Source of the DNA: Clonostachys chloroleuca
Lineage: Eukaryota > Ascomycota > Sordariomycetes > Hypocreales > Bionectriaceae
DNA length: 64,000 nt
Direction: 5' to 3'
Assembly: GCA_037952775.1 (NCBI GenBank)
Contig: JBANAY010000003.1
Span: 19,592,001 to 19,656,000 of the forward strand
Shown: positions 20,921 to 31,127 of the stretch, piece by piece
How positions within the stretch are numbered: position 1 is the first letter of the stretch
Layout: each line of letters begins with the position of its first letter
Program-made: the position numbers and the translations under genes
Notes under the pieces: generated by a model
Told to the model about the DNA's origin: nothing
Database searches by the model: none
What the model saw: the letters and a program-made list of their open reading frames with translations, nothing else

Positions 20921-22704
20921 ATTGTAAGAGACTGTGAGGCTGCGTGAGCCTGTTTCGGTATGTAAAAAAGTGATGCAGTTGTGTGTTCAAGGTGTTTGTG
21001 GATGGTGAAGGAGGAAGAAAGAGCAGGAGGCGGGGGCGAGGGCTCGACAGAGTTTTATGGTACTGCTGCAATGTACCTTTCATCTTTCGTCAACGCCACG
21101 ACACGCTCTTAAATTTCATGCGCGCACGCATGAGCAGCTAGCCGAAACGCGATGCCCGGTTGTGCTCGCACGCTGCGGAAGGAAGATTTTTCCTCAGGTG
21201 CCAAGTGGCTGCCGGAAAAGCAGGGACTGTAAAGTCACCTCTGCATCATTATTGTCAGCCAGTCACATAATAATCCTTCTCATTGCCTAGTAGTCACTCA
21301 ATAACTTAACATTATTAGCATCAACAATTATTGTATATCAATATTGTAGCCTGTATTGGGAAGATAGAATGATAACATTTTGCAGTTTCTGACGCCCGCC
21401 TGGATGCATCCATGCAGCTTACCGCCGCCAAAGTTGCTGCCATTGGGCGATTGGTTAGGCAGCTAATACATTTCCTGCGAGAACCCTTCAGAAGAGAGCC
21501 CGATTGGCCTGTTCTTCAGCTTTGGGGTAGCACAACCTCCTGCCCAACCTCCCAACCGCCTATCAAGGGCCTCCTACCCCGCTCGTGGCGTATCAGCTAC
21601 ATGTGTGTCTCGGTCGGCTCATTGATTGTGTTTGGAAGGAAGGAGAAAAATTTGCTCAGGCACCCAGCGTTGTTGGGGGACAAGAAGCTGCCCTGGTAGT
21701 GTGCAAGTCCCGGCCACTCTCCCACTTCTTGCTTTCCCTAATTTCTCCGCTATTGAGATCACTTTGCGTACGAGTCAGATTCCAAGAAAGGCTTTAGTGA
21801 TCATGCTAAAGGCTGTTCGTAGCGCAGTTGGGAAATGGGCGGCTAGACAGCTTAGAAAAAGCAACGAACTGTGGCAACGTGCACAGCGCCTACCTTGGTA
21901 AGAAGACGGTGAGAAAAGGTCCCCAAAAGCAGAGAGGCAAGGGAAAAAAAGATGTTCTTGATCGGATTCAAACCGAGGTCCTCTCCCGCGCCTCCCGTAA
22001 TGTAAGCATGCTCTCCCCTACCTTCGAGGGTAGAAGGACACTACACGTGGTACTTGGTAGTTCTTCAGTGCGAGCACATCACGCGAAGGCAGCACGGAAG
22101 GGCGCTGACCACAGCATCTTAGGGGCCATTGTTGACTTGTTGAATGACATGCCTGGGAAAATTGTATCTAAGGTATTGGAGGTGATGTGCCGCGGGAGAA
22201 GGATCGACGTCCAGTATCATGTCACCCAGGCCGGCCAACGCTTGCCACAGCACCAGCGTCCAACAGCAACCCATTACCGCGGTAGCATTTTTTAATCACT
22301 CAGCCAAGCAGGCGGCATCGCAAACATATAGTGTAACCATAAGAAACCCTCATGGGCAAAGCTTTAATTTCTCGCTAGCTATGAGCACAGGAACTCTGCT
22401 TGCCTCGCAGCGCCCGATATTCACCTGCCAAATTTATTCCCGCCATGGCCGTGCATCGCGCATACACTGGTCGACGAACACTCTGGATCTATATAAGGTT
22501 TGAGAAGAAAAGCGCTCTAAAAAAAAGAAGAAGAAAGCAAAACGATATGAGTTTCGCCATGGCGCTAAAATAAATAAAGGTAAATTTTAAAAAATAAATG
22601 TTAAATGAATAGGGCGACCGGCCAGCGAACGAGGACACGACCGCGAAATGTGTGAGCTGGCGCCCATCGACATCCCTCACATGTTGAATCCTGGCAAGAG
22701 ATTC
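20921..22704. other. Intergenic, no gene seen
   Basis: Contains the promoter side of the nuclear-type gene and a region of short overlapping frames. A tRNA-like segment near 21955-22010 was examined and rejected. The stretch 22500-22610 is A-rich and lies just past the small secreted protein gene. Confidence 0.45.
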
Positions 22705-22886
22705 TTAGCCGTATGTGCACATGCCCGGCTTTCCCTCGAATGGGAACGAGCAGAAATAGGCGCGGTAGCAGTCGGCGTTGCTCCAGCACTCTTTTCCGGG
22801 GGCTCAAATTCCTGGGCAACAGGAGCGGCGGAAGTGGTGGCAAAGCCAAAGGCGATGCATAGCAGAGTAGCTTTGAGGGAGGCCAT
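22705..22886 (-). CDS. Small cysteine-rich secreted protein, frame interrupted
   Basis: The ATG at 22886 starts a clear signal peptide (MASLKATLLCIAFGFATTSA). Past residue ~27 this frame loses sense, while the frame one base away carries a compact Cys-rich end with four Cys (pattern C-x6-C-x6-C-x10-C) and stops at 22705. The two frames meet at a run of five G on the plus strand (22798-22802). One extra base there would give a protein of about 60 residues, a usual size for small secreted effectors or Cys-rich peptides. A TATA box 130 bases upstream supports real transcription. Function is unknown. It may be a genuine loss-of-function allele or a base missing from the sequence. Confidence 0.6.
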
Positions 22887-23015
22887 TTGGTTGGTATGTT
22901 CCCGGCTGGCTGTGAAGCTTGAGATGGGTTTTAGGATAGTGTAGTGTGGAGTGTGAACGATGTCTGGACAATGACAGGTGGTCTAGTGAACTCTAGACGG
23001 CTTTGGGGCTGGTCT

Positions 23016-23022
23016 TTTATAG
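23016..23022 (-). promoter_or_regulatory. TATA box of the small secreted protein gene
   Basis: TATAAAA on the minus strand, 130 bases upstream of the ATG at 22886, in a GC-rich context. Confidence 0.6.
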
Positions 23023-24383
23023 GCAAGGTCGTGGACCTGTGTGACAACATAATTACCCACGTACTCGGCATGCTCCGTAGGGGAAAGGGATCGCCGAAGG
23101 CCTCCCATGCCAGTTCTAGTTTGGCATCCGGGCAGGGCGAGTGGGGGGATACCTGAGAGCATCCAACCAAACCCTGGTCCTGAAATAAGCATAGATTTGA
23201 TCTCAAGCGCGCGGCCGATCATTTGTGGGTGTGATGACGTTTCGGCACTATGCGCAACTGTGGCAGTGTAATGAAATCTGGATCAAGTGACGAATCTCAA
23301 TGATGATCTTCCCTCCTTGTCTTGGCGATGGGGTCTTGTTCCCATGCATCGTTGCATCCCGACATGGCCTGAGCCGGCTGTCCAAGCCGAAAATGAATGG
23401 AATGACGTGTACATAGTCACACATTCACACAATCACACATAGCCAGCTGGCCTAGATCAAAGCCCTCTTCTTGGGGGTCATCGAACAAGCGGTGGAATGT
23501 GTGAGAGGTTGTCGTCAGAAGTCTGACCTCGAGTGGATGGTCCTACGAACACCCTGGCTTGAGCTTGCTTGGCATAGGCTTGGCGGACCAGCTGGCTCCG
23601 CTGTGTTGAGAGTCACTTTCTCTCAATGAAAGGGCATTTTCATTCAATATAATACCAAAATTTCGCGGTTATCTGGCTAATTGTCCATACGTTATCCCGA
23701 TCAAGTCATAAAGACCAGCAACTCTCCTACCAAGCCAGCACTTCTCGTGACATGTCGACCAACTTCGCAGAGTTGCAAGACATGGCTTTCTCCAGCTGCC
23801 ACCAGCATACAACATGACTATGGTAAGACAAATGACAATAGTTGACTAGCTAAGAGTTGAAAGAGAGAAAACATATATCTGTCATGATCGGGCCGCGCGT
23901 GCGCGAGGATTCCTAGACAATGTCATCTCTCAAGCCATCTCATTCTTGGATTCGGAAAACGAAAGTAAATGTCAGCACATGTCTAACTCACATTCTATTG
24001 GCTGAACTTCAATGGGATGATTATCTGTGGCATTCCCTTGGCATAACAATCTGACATGGTGAGAAAGAGGTGATGGGGGATGGCAAGCGGATGACAAAGA
24101 GCACCCATCTGATCACTAACACGGAAATATTATACATGGCATAGAATCCATCGCTTTGTTCAAACCTGTCCGCCTTTTGCAGATTCAATTAGCTGGTGTT
24201 CAGTAAGCAAGTGAGAAAGAACGGGCAACATTGTTTACCCGTGTTCAGCCAAATGATGCGCTTCATCATTCCCGTGTGGAGACTAATCAAGATTGAGAAT
24301 TCGACCAACACAGCAGCATGTTTCTCAACATGACCTTCGTTCATGAATAGCGTCATGGTACGATTGCTACTTCTCTATTCTCT
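23023..24383. other. Intergenic, no gene seen
   Basis: No open frame with protein character and no repeat or RNA gene. It probably holds the distal promoter of the small secreted protein gene. Confidence 0.5.
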
Positions 24384-24390
24384 TATAAAT
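24384..24390 (+). promoter_or_regulatory. TATA-like box without an intact downstream gene
   Basis: TATAAAT at 24384-24390, followed by a pyrimidine-rich leader and an ATG at 24455 that is closed after two codons by TAG. Confidence 0.4.
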
Positions 24391-24454
24391 AGGGGCCAAG
24401 TCTCCCCCAATTCTTCCCTCTCGCTCCATCCACACAATAAACATACTAATATAA

Positions 24455-25979
24455 TATGCCATAGCCACCGACAATATCCGATGCCGCTTATGCTCTATCT
24501 TGGCCTTTTAGGCTCGGATGAGAAGCACAGCAGGCTATCACTCGCCGCATCAACCGCTTAACTCAGGGCCATCGCGGCCAGGTAGAGCCAAGAACACTGT
24601 CGTGGCCCTGTGTCGCCCTCATCAGTCACCATCAATACGCGTCTTGACAAAACGCAAGTCTCGAAAGTAACCACTGGCGATCTGCGATACTGCCAATACA
24701 TCGTCTGCTCCATCATGGCTAACACCTGCCACGCTTCTTTCGCCATGGCCAACGCCTGTCATGCTTCTTCCGTCATAGCCAACGCCTGCCATGTCTGTAT
24801 GTTTTGCTTAATCTCATTTCTCCGGCGAGGAGCTATGGGCAGATACCTCGACCAAGCTCACACAATTGGGATACACGTCGCGCACCAATCCCAGCTTCCA
24901 ACGATAACAATAATTTTCCGCCCTTTCCTACGGACATTACCTGGACCAACGGCACAGCAATTCCTATCCCTGATGACAGAGCCCGCGGTCTGTTAGGTTC
25001 TGCGGCATCGCCTCGTCTATCAGTCCATCAGTGGAATCCCATCCAAACGCATGAGGTAGGCTCAACTTCACCGCGTCACTCGGCGTGGGATCTGGGTACC
25101 TCACCCCAGCAGGTCCTCGGCAATTAACTCCAAACGCTCCATAGCAGGCCACGTAACACGCCCTGGAGACTTCAATAATCCAGGAAGCAACTCCATGACC
25201 AACTCCTGCTGATCGAAAGACAGCTCGTTCGCCACCAACCCTAGCTTTTAACTAAGTCCTCGGCCAGCACGGAAGAGGTGCCGAAGTCCATCACCAGAGC
25301 GGGTAACCGGCTCCCCTGCAAGCTCGTGCCCACAACCCAGCGCGGCACAGGTCGAGGGCAGTGGACACTGTTCCAAGCGTACTCGAGCTGATGAAAGCCA
25401 GGCAATCGTTTGGTTGCTTCTCCCTCAGGCGTTGCTACCACAATATCTCCATCTCTCCTCAATATGGGTATGGGCATGAATATGTACTCCCTTCTTTTCT
25501 GCCTTCCATTAGCCCTTTGGTTTCCCTCAGATGTGCTGGCAAGATAACCCGTCGAAGATGTCATCGAGCATACTAGGCACAGGCTTTTCCCCCTGTTACT
25601 GAAAGACTTGAGATACCCTCATCCTCTCCTCAACCTCATCCTCGTCAGACAAGCCCTCTCATCCCCCGACTACTCCTCTCTCAATAATGATAACGATATC
25701 ATCCGCGACACTACCGAAGTAGGCCTACCGCCATCCAACATGGAGCTGGTTGACTCGGATGAGCTTAGTAGTGTTGGCAGCTCGAGTACTTCCAGCACAC
25801 CACCCCGCCTCATCACCCGTCACGAGCGCCGAGCTGACCTTAGACCTCGACGAGAAAGAGTGATTCGTCACTTTGTAGAGAGATTGTATCAGGAGTGGCC
25901 GCCGAGATATATGCGATTGATTCCGGAGAAGCCTTGTAGCGGTTATGAACTCCTGGGAGGACGGAGGCTCGGTTCCTAA
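24455..25979 (+). pseudogene. Decayed gene region of unknown identity
   Basis: Several stretches look like former coding sequence. From 24455 a frame reads AQQAITRRINRLTQGHRGQV but is cut by TAG and TGA codons that could come from CAG and CGA. From 24804 an open frame runs with PTDITWTNGTAIPIPDDRAR. At the end (25608-25979) a 123-residue frame closes with RHFVERLYQEWPPRYMRLIP. I cannot join these by sound introns and I recognise no family. A minus-strand frame at 25241-25564 is an alternative reading of the middle. Confidence 0.3.
24712..24801 (+). repeat. Three 30-bp tandem repeats
   Basis: Units at 24712-24741, 24742-24771 and 24772-24801, each like gccatggccaacgcctgtca followed by tgcttcttcc. 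They keep a frame reading MAN(T/A)CHASF. Confidence 0.8.
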
Positions 25980-26146
25980 CCCATAAGAATAACAGTCCTG
26001 ATGCAATATTATAACAAAGGAGAAACTCGGCCCTCAGCGCTTCTTACAATGGCACGAAAGAGACGAGCTGGATGTCTCCCCCTAATGGTCCCGACTTAGA
26101 CAAACTGTCTAGGTATTTTCAAAGCTCAGCGAAGATTCGAACCCAA
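25980..26146. other. Short spacer before the 160-bp duplication
   Basis: No gene. GATTCGAACCC at about 26131-26143 resembles a T-arm, but the rest of a tRNA is absent. Confidence 0.4.
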
Positions 26147-26460
26147 AATGAAAACGAGACTATAAGGCAAGACGGCCTGAAGCACCAGTCCACTGCAGCT
26201 GAAATAAAATCAACTGCTTCTAATATACTGCCAAGCAAATATATACCGCAGCTATAGTTCAGGCGACCTCCCTGATGGCTTCTTTATAACACTCATTTGA
26301 ACGGAGAATGAAAATAAGGCTATGAGACAAGCCGGCCTGAAGCATCAGTCAAGTGCAGCTGAAATAAAATCGACGGCTTCTGATATATCCCCAAGCAAAT
26401 ATATTCCGCAGCTATGGTTCGGGTGAGCTCCATGGCTTCTTTATGGGACTCATTCGAGGG
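26147..26460. repeat. Direct tandem duplication, unit 160 bp
   Basis: Copy A (26147-26306) and copy B (from 26307) share blocks such as cagctgaaataaaatc, ccaagcaaatatat and ccgcagctat with the same order and spacing. They differ by scattered changes, mostly transitions. The function is unknown and neither copy codes convincingly. Confidence 0.85.
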
Positions 26461-26974
26461 GAACGTTTTATCAAGTATCGATCGCTGACGCTGGAGCTTG
26501 TTATACCGCTTGGGAGGAACAAAACCAATCCTCACCACCAACATCCACACCTACTCGGTCTTCTCTTACAAAACTCGACAAAGCGTCACTACTGCGCAGA
26601 CGGTTCGTTGACAGCTCATCAAGTTGCGAATATCCTTCGACGATAAAGCTATAAACTAAAGTTACATTATTAGTTGCTTGGCATCTTTCTACATTAGACA
26701 TGAGGGTTTTACGACAGTAGCTGGATGACAAGGGAGAGGATAACGTTCTCCCTCCAGGAAGCCACTGCGTGCCAGTCATTTCGCACTTTCGGGAGAACCC
26801 TTGGCTTGCGAAATCAGAAAACAAGGATTCGTCCCCTCAAGCAAACCCATCATAAGTGCGAAAGCAAGCTGATGCCGCAGCGTTCTTAATAAGATAAGGA
26901 CCATGACCTTTATTGTGGTTTAATGGATAAATGCCAAAAATCGGTCCATCTTTCCATAGCCTCTCCCATGGCTT
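26461..26974. other. Intergenic, no gene supported
   Basis: A minus-strand frame at 26501-26824 has no family support. Confidence 0.4.
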
Positions 26975-27580
26975 TTGCTGCAGCCAGACACCACAACAAA
27001 GCCACCACTGAAATACCAAGATCAAACCAACGAACGAGTGCATTGGGCAAAATGGATCGACACATTGACGTTTTTCTCTCCGGCAAGCGCGCAGTCGGAC
27101 AGAACGGCCCCCCTCCCCATTCCCATCAAACATGTGCCGAAGATCTTCACACACATCGAATCAGGTGTCTTCCTGTTAGGTGAACTCGAAAATCCAAAAT
27201 ATGTCCCTTCCGTTTCACACGGTCGGAGACAAGGCGCTAGAAAGTTCGTCGAGACCGGCCTGGCGCCTGCTCAAGAAGTTAAGCTCCTACAGCGCCTGCT
27301 CACCCCGATCACGGACCTAACGGAGTATGGATATGTCCAGATAGTTCCCCCAGAAGAAGCCACAAAGAAGGCCCAGGAGTTTAGGGAGGCGGGCAAGGGC
27401 TGAGAGCAGTGCGATCGCTGCCAGCAGCGTTCCCAGGTCTTCCCAGGGCGGCGCATGGAAGACGGAGCCCTCACTTTCCTCCACAAACCTCCTCTGCGAT
27501 CAATCAGCCTTCTCACCACCAAGCCGAGCCAAGCTACTTTCGATCATATCATAAAATTCAATGAGTCTCTAAGTGGATAA
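26975..27580 (+). pseudogene. RNA exonuclease 3 (Rex3)-like gene fragment
   Basis: The open part (to 27403) ends LTPITDLTEYGYVQIVPPEE...REAGKG. A TGA at 27401-27403 sits where fungal Rex3 proteins carry Trp, and directly after it the same frame continues EQCDRCQQRSQVFPGRRMED. That is the C-x2-C zinc-binding segment preceding the DEDD exonuclease domain. Beyond ~27500 the match fades, so the nuclease domain is missing. TGG to TGA is a G-to-A change compatible with RIP. Rex3 normally trims structured RNAs; this copy cannot be active. The assignment is from remembered family patterns, without alignment. Confidence 0.6.
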
Positions 27581-28510
27581 CCCTTAGAAAGACTTGGCGG
27601 GCGCAAGTTTAACATGGAAACGGAGACTGATACGAAGCGACACGTAATCCTCTGGCAAAGCCACTGGCGATCTCACAAAGGCATTCTTACCGCCTTTGTA
27701 CCCTTTGGACCCGTACCTCAGAGATGCTCGAATAGTCAATGAGCAGTTACGGTATTTCTACCACGACAAGAGTCCGTCAAACCGCGAGGTCCGGCGTTTG
27801 CTCTGGCAATAACACTAGACAAAAACCATCGTTTATTCGAGGTTCTTTTCATACAAAACATACTCATAAATAGCTAGCTTTCACACAAAAAAAATAGAAC
27901 AAGTTTTACTGCCCACATGCAATCACAAATCCTTGAAAAATCTCCTTGTTGAAAAGCCTTCTATCCATGTCAGTCCAGACAGATGGAAATGATTTGTATA
28001 TCGATTATTTGTTGCAATAATAGTTCATGATACGCTTATCTCGCTTGTAGTTTCCAGCAGAGATTCATATCTCCAGTGCCTCTCCAGCACGGGTGATGTC
28101 TTTTTCCCCTCCACAATGTCCGTGTTGACGAGAGCATCAATGTCCCAAACCAAATCTTTCGTATGGAGTCCTAAATCTCACTTTTCATGTACATTATTTC
28201 AAAATAGAATCTAGATGCCGATATGTTCAATCTCAGATTTTTGTCAAGGAGTTAGTAGACATGAGTTAGTTTCTCATCAGTAATTGTCTCTTGGGTGGAG
28301 AGCGGAATACCACACTAAGGTAGAGAGAGGCGTGTTATTCTTATCATTAAGTAGCTAAGCTACGTCTTTCTAGAGTCCGTTCCTAAAGACTAAAGTTTTT
28401 TTCACGCCCATTTCCTTGATGCTCCGTAGAACCTCCTAGCCCCTGAAAGCTGGAGGTTCCATCACCTTTTTTGATACACATTCTGTAGGATCCCTTGTAC
28501 TCTGCGCCTC
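27581..28510. other. Intergenic, downstream of the cutinase
   Basis: AT-rich with no open frame of note. It includes the 3' flank of the cutinase gene. Confidence 0.5.
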
Positions 28511-29289
28511 TTAGTGGGAGATCTTGTCGGCCAGAAAGTCGGCTCCCTCGCCCTGTGCGGCCGCGCTGTACAGGAGATGGGGAGTCTTGATCTGGAGAAC
28601 ACCCTGGCAGACCACATCGCCGTCGTTGCAGAAGACCTTGGTTTGATCAGCGGGGTATTCGGGGATTCGGCCATCGTTCTTCTTGTTCTGGGTGTAGCCG
28701 AAGAGAACGGCGCCTTTGATCTGCTGGCGCGCTGAGCCGACGAGAGTGGGGATGGTCGCGGCAAGGAGAGCGGCTCCCTGGCTGTTCACGAGAAAATTAG
28801 CACATAGTTAAGAAACCGAGCCTTGGTCGTCTCTGTGGTCCTTCTTCTTACCTGTAGCCGCCAACCAGCACGAGTGAACCGGGGCACTTGTCGTAAGCAA
28901 GATTGAACATCTTGTACGCCTCAATGATAGCCTCAGGGCTAGTACCCTCGGGGAGAAAGTTATCTTCGAGGTCGGCAGTGTAGTCTCCGCCAATACCCTG
29001 GATCCAAAGGCTCTTCACTTGAGTGGAGAGACCGTGAGCAAGATAAGGCCCAACGAGGGTGCCCTATTGTATCACGTTAGTCGACAAACCAACTCATCAC
29101 AGAGAGCCGGACGGGGAAGTTTCATCATACCATGTTTCCCTGTTCAGTTGATCCACGAGCAAAGATCAAGATTCCGTGAGGGCAGTAGAAGCCCTGCCCA
29201 TCGACCAGATCGTTGGCTGTAGTCCGGAGCTCACTTGGAGCGGCGGCTACCAAGCCAACAAGAAAAGTCAAGCAAGTGGACAGCTTCAT
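28511..29289 (-). CDS. Cutinase, 213 aa, three exons
   Basis: Exons 29131-29289, 28852-29063 and 28511-28781 join cleanly (donors GTATGA and GTAAGA; acceptors ATAG and ACAG). I start at the ATG at 29289, which opens a signal peptide (MKLSTCLTFLVGLVAA); the longer frame starts at a TTG. The product has the oxyanion region FARGSTEQGN, the nucleophile motif GYSQG (the Ser codon is split by intron 2), the Asp region DGDVVCQG and the His in TPHLLY, so the Ser-Asp-His triad is complete. Length is normal for the family. Cutinases are secreted serine esterases that hydrolyse plant cutin and help fungi breach or feed on plant surfaces. An unusual 15-bp minisatellite lies just upstream of the start. 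Confidence 0.96.
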
Positions 29290-29333
29290 TTTTCTATCCT
29301 TGTTCAAGATAGCGAAGCTTTCAAGGGCTTTGG

Positions 29334-29423
29334 GTGTTCAAAAGATGAGTGTTCAAGAGATGAGTGTTCAAGTGGTGAGTGTTCAAGTGGTGAGTGTTCA
29401 AGTGATGAGTGTTCAAGTGATGA
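29334..29423. repeat. Six 15-bp tandem repeats in the cutinase leader/promoter
   Basis: Six exact-length units of the form gtgttcaagtgatga with one to three substitutions, 45-135 bases upstream of the cutinase ATG. The position is leader or core promoter. Confidence 0.9.
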
Positions 29424-31043
29424 TGTTCGAAGCTTTGGAGAGGGTGAAGCTGAAAATTTCAGAAGGGTGAGGTTGCAAAGAAGAAGATAAACACGAGAGG
29501 TCCAGGGCCCTATGAAAAGTCGAGTAGGTACGTCACTTTGTGCGCTAAAGAAGTGGAATGCCTTTTTCATAACCAACACGCCTCATGCACATCACTCTGC
29601 ACAACTACGCACTACATATTCACTAAGCATGCAGTTGGTGATGAATGCGTTCTTTCTCTTTGTATTTTATTACTATACCTGCAGCGCTAAGCGAGTTTAG
29701 GAAATTCTTGCGATAAAATCTCCCGCATCTCGGTAACATTGCAGAAGATCCTCGTCAATCAAGTGGTGGGTTCAAGTTACCTGAACCAACCCACCAACGT
29801 AACATGCGAGGAAACAACTCCTACCTGACATTATTTTACTCTATTTCCATTCATATCCCACTGCTAACATGTGCCAACGCCGTTGGTTGACAAATAACTG
29901 CCGTTAAAGAGGCGGCAGAGGCCTACTGCTGTTCTCCACTGTTCTGAGAAGGAGGGTCTTTTGTGAACAGCTATATTCCCCAAGACAAACCGTCTAGACA
30001 CATGTTCCGATCAAAATTTCTTCAAGCGTGTTGCCATGTAGCATGGAAAGTGGACAGGTTGATATGCTTCGCATGTTTCGCAACTGTTGCCGTAGAAAGT
30101 GTAGCACCGAACAGGAATTTCCAAACTCAATCGAGACATAGGTTAATTAATTGGTTTTTACTCAAGAGAAAAAAACAGCCCAATCTCACCGAATTCCAAA
30201 GCTTGTGCTTTTTATGTTTACCCAACAACTACTTTTTGTATGCTTTTTTTAGCTGACATGGCGAACTGCAGCAATCCTCGTTACCGCGCAGGAGATCTGA
30301 GTCTTGTTTTCTTATGAGAATCTGGCTTTTGGTCCTTAAATGCAGCTAGCTAAAGAGTATGAATTCAAATCATTTGATTATTCATATGAAACGTATCGAG
30401 AATCTAAGAACAGGGCGAAGTCCAGGGTAGGCAAGAAAAAAGTGAAGTATCGGCACCGCTATTTTTGAAAAATTTGTCCTGGAAATAGCTTTGTCTAGGA
30501 GGCTAGTTCATTTGACCTTTATTGGATATGTTGAAAGTATTTTTAGCTTCAGGTAGAGCTAAAGTGCTGCCATGTGTCCCACATGAAGTCTGACTTTGTC
30601 ATGGAGGCTGGTCATCATGGTGAGAAAGCCTCCCCCAAAACGCCTCAATGAGCCTTCTTTGTGAGGTCGAAGGTTGAACAAGAATAAACCATCTGTCCGC
30701 AGGGTACAAGTGGAATTCTACAGACTCATAACGAGTTTCAGTCGTCTTGTTGTCTCGTTGTCACTTGTTTTTTCAAACAGCAAATTTGGCCATTTGTTCG
30801 ACCTCATGTAAAACAAACACAGTAATCTTAAGGGCAATACGTGGGATGCGCTTCGGCTTTTTATTCCATCACGAAGTATACAGTGCGTGAATCTCGTCCT
30901 GGAGAGGGGATCCTTAAGGTCAGTCAAAACTGAGCTGTTGCTTCTGAAATAAACATCACGTCTTTGTGGCCTGTCTTTGTTACCCATCACGTCTTTGTAA
31001 CGGTGTCAAATAGTGGCTGTGCACTGATAAATACATGAAGGGA
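29424..31043. other. Intergenic, divergent promoter region
   Basis: Between the minus-strand cutinase and the plus-strand 2EXR-like gene. AT-rich tracts and short frames only. Confidence 0.5.
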
Positions 31044-31049
31044 TATAAA
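31044..31049 (+). promoter_or_regulatory. TATA box of the 2EXR-like gene
   Basis: TATAAA, 79 bases before the ATG at 31128. It overlaps the codons after an upstream in-frame ATG at 31035, which argues against that ATG as the start. Confidence 0.55.
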
Positions 31050-31127
31050 GCCGGGCCATTCAGAATATGTTATTGTGTCTGGGCCACTCCGTATGATCTT
31101 CTCTCAAACCTGCACGCAACCTTCGAA

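Noticed and set aside
21950..22030. tRNA-like segment on the minus strand (CTCGGTTTGAATCCGAT with a TTACATT-like loop upstream)
   Set aside because: The T-stem has a mismatch, no 5' acceptor strand pairs with the 3' end, and the spacing between arms does not fit a cloverleaf.
25241..25564. Minus-strand frame of 107 codons
   Set aside because: Overlaps alternative plus-strand readings; no family match and no promoter or splice sites to prefer it.
26125..26150. T-arm-like GATTCGAACCC
   Set aside because: No acceptor or anticodon arm around it; probably chance.
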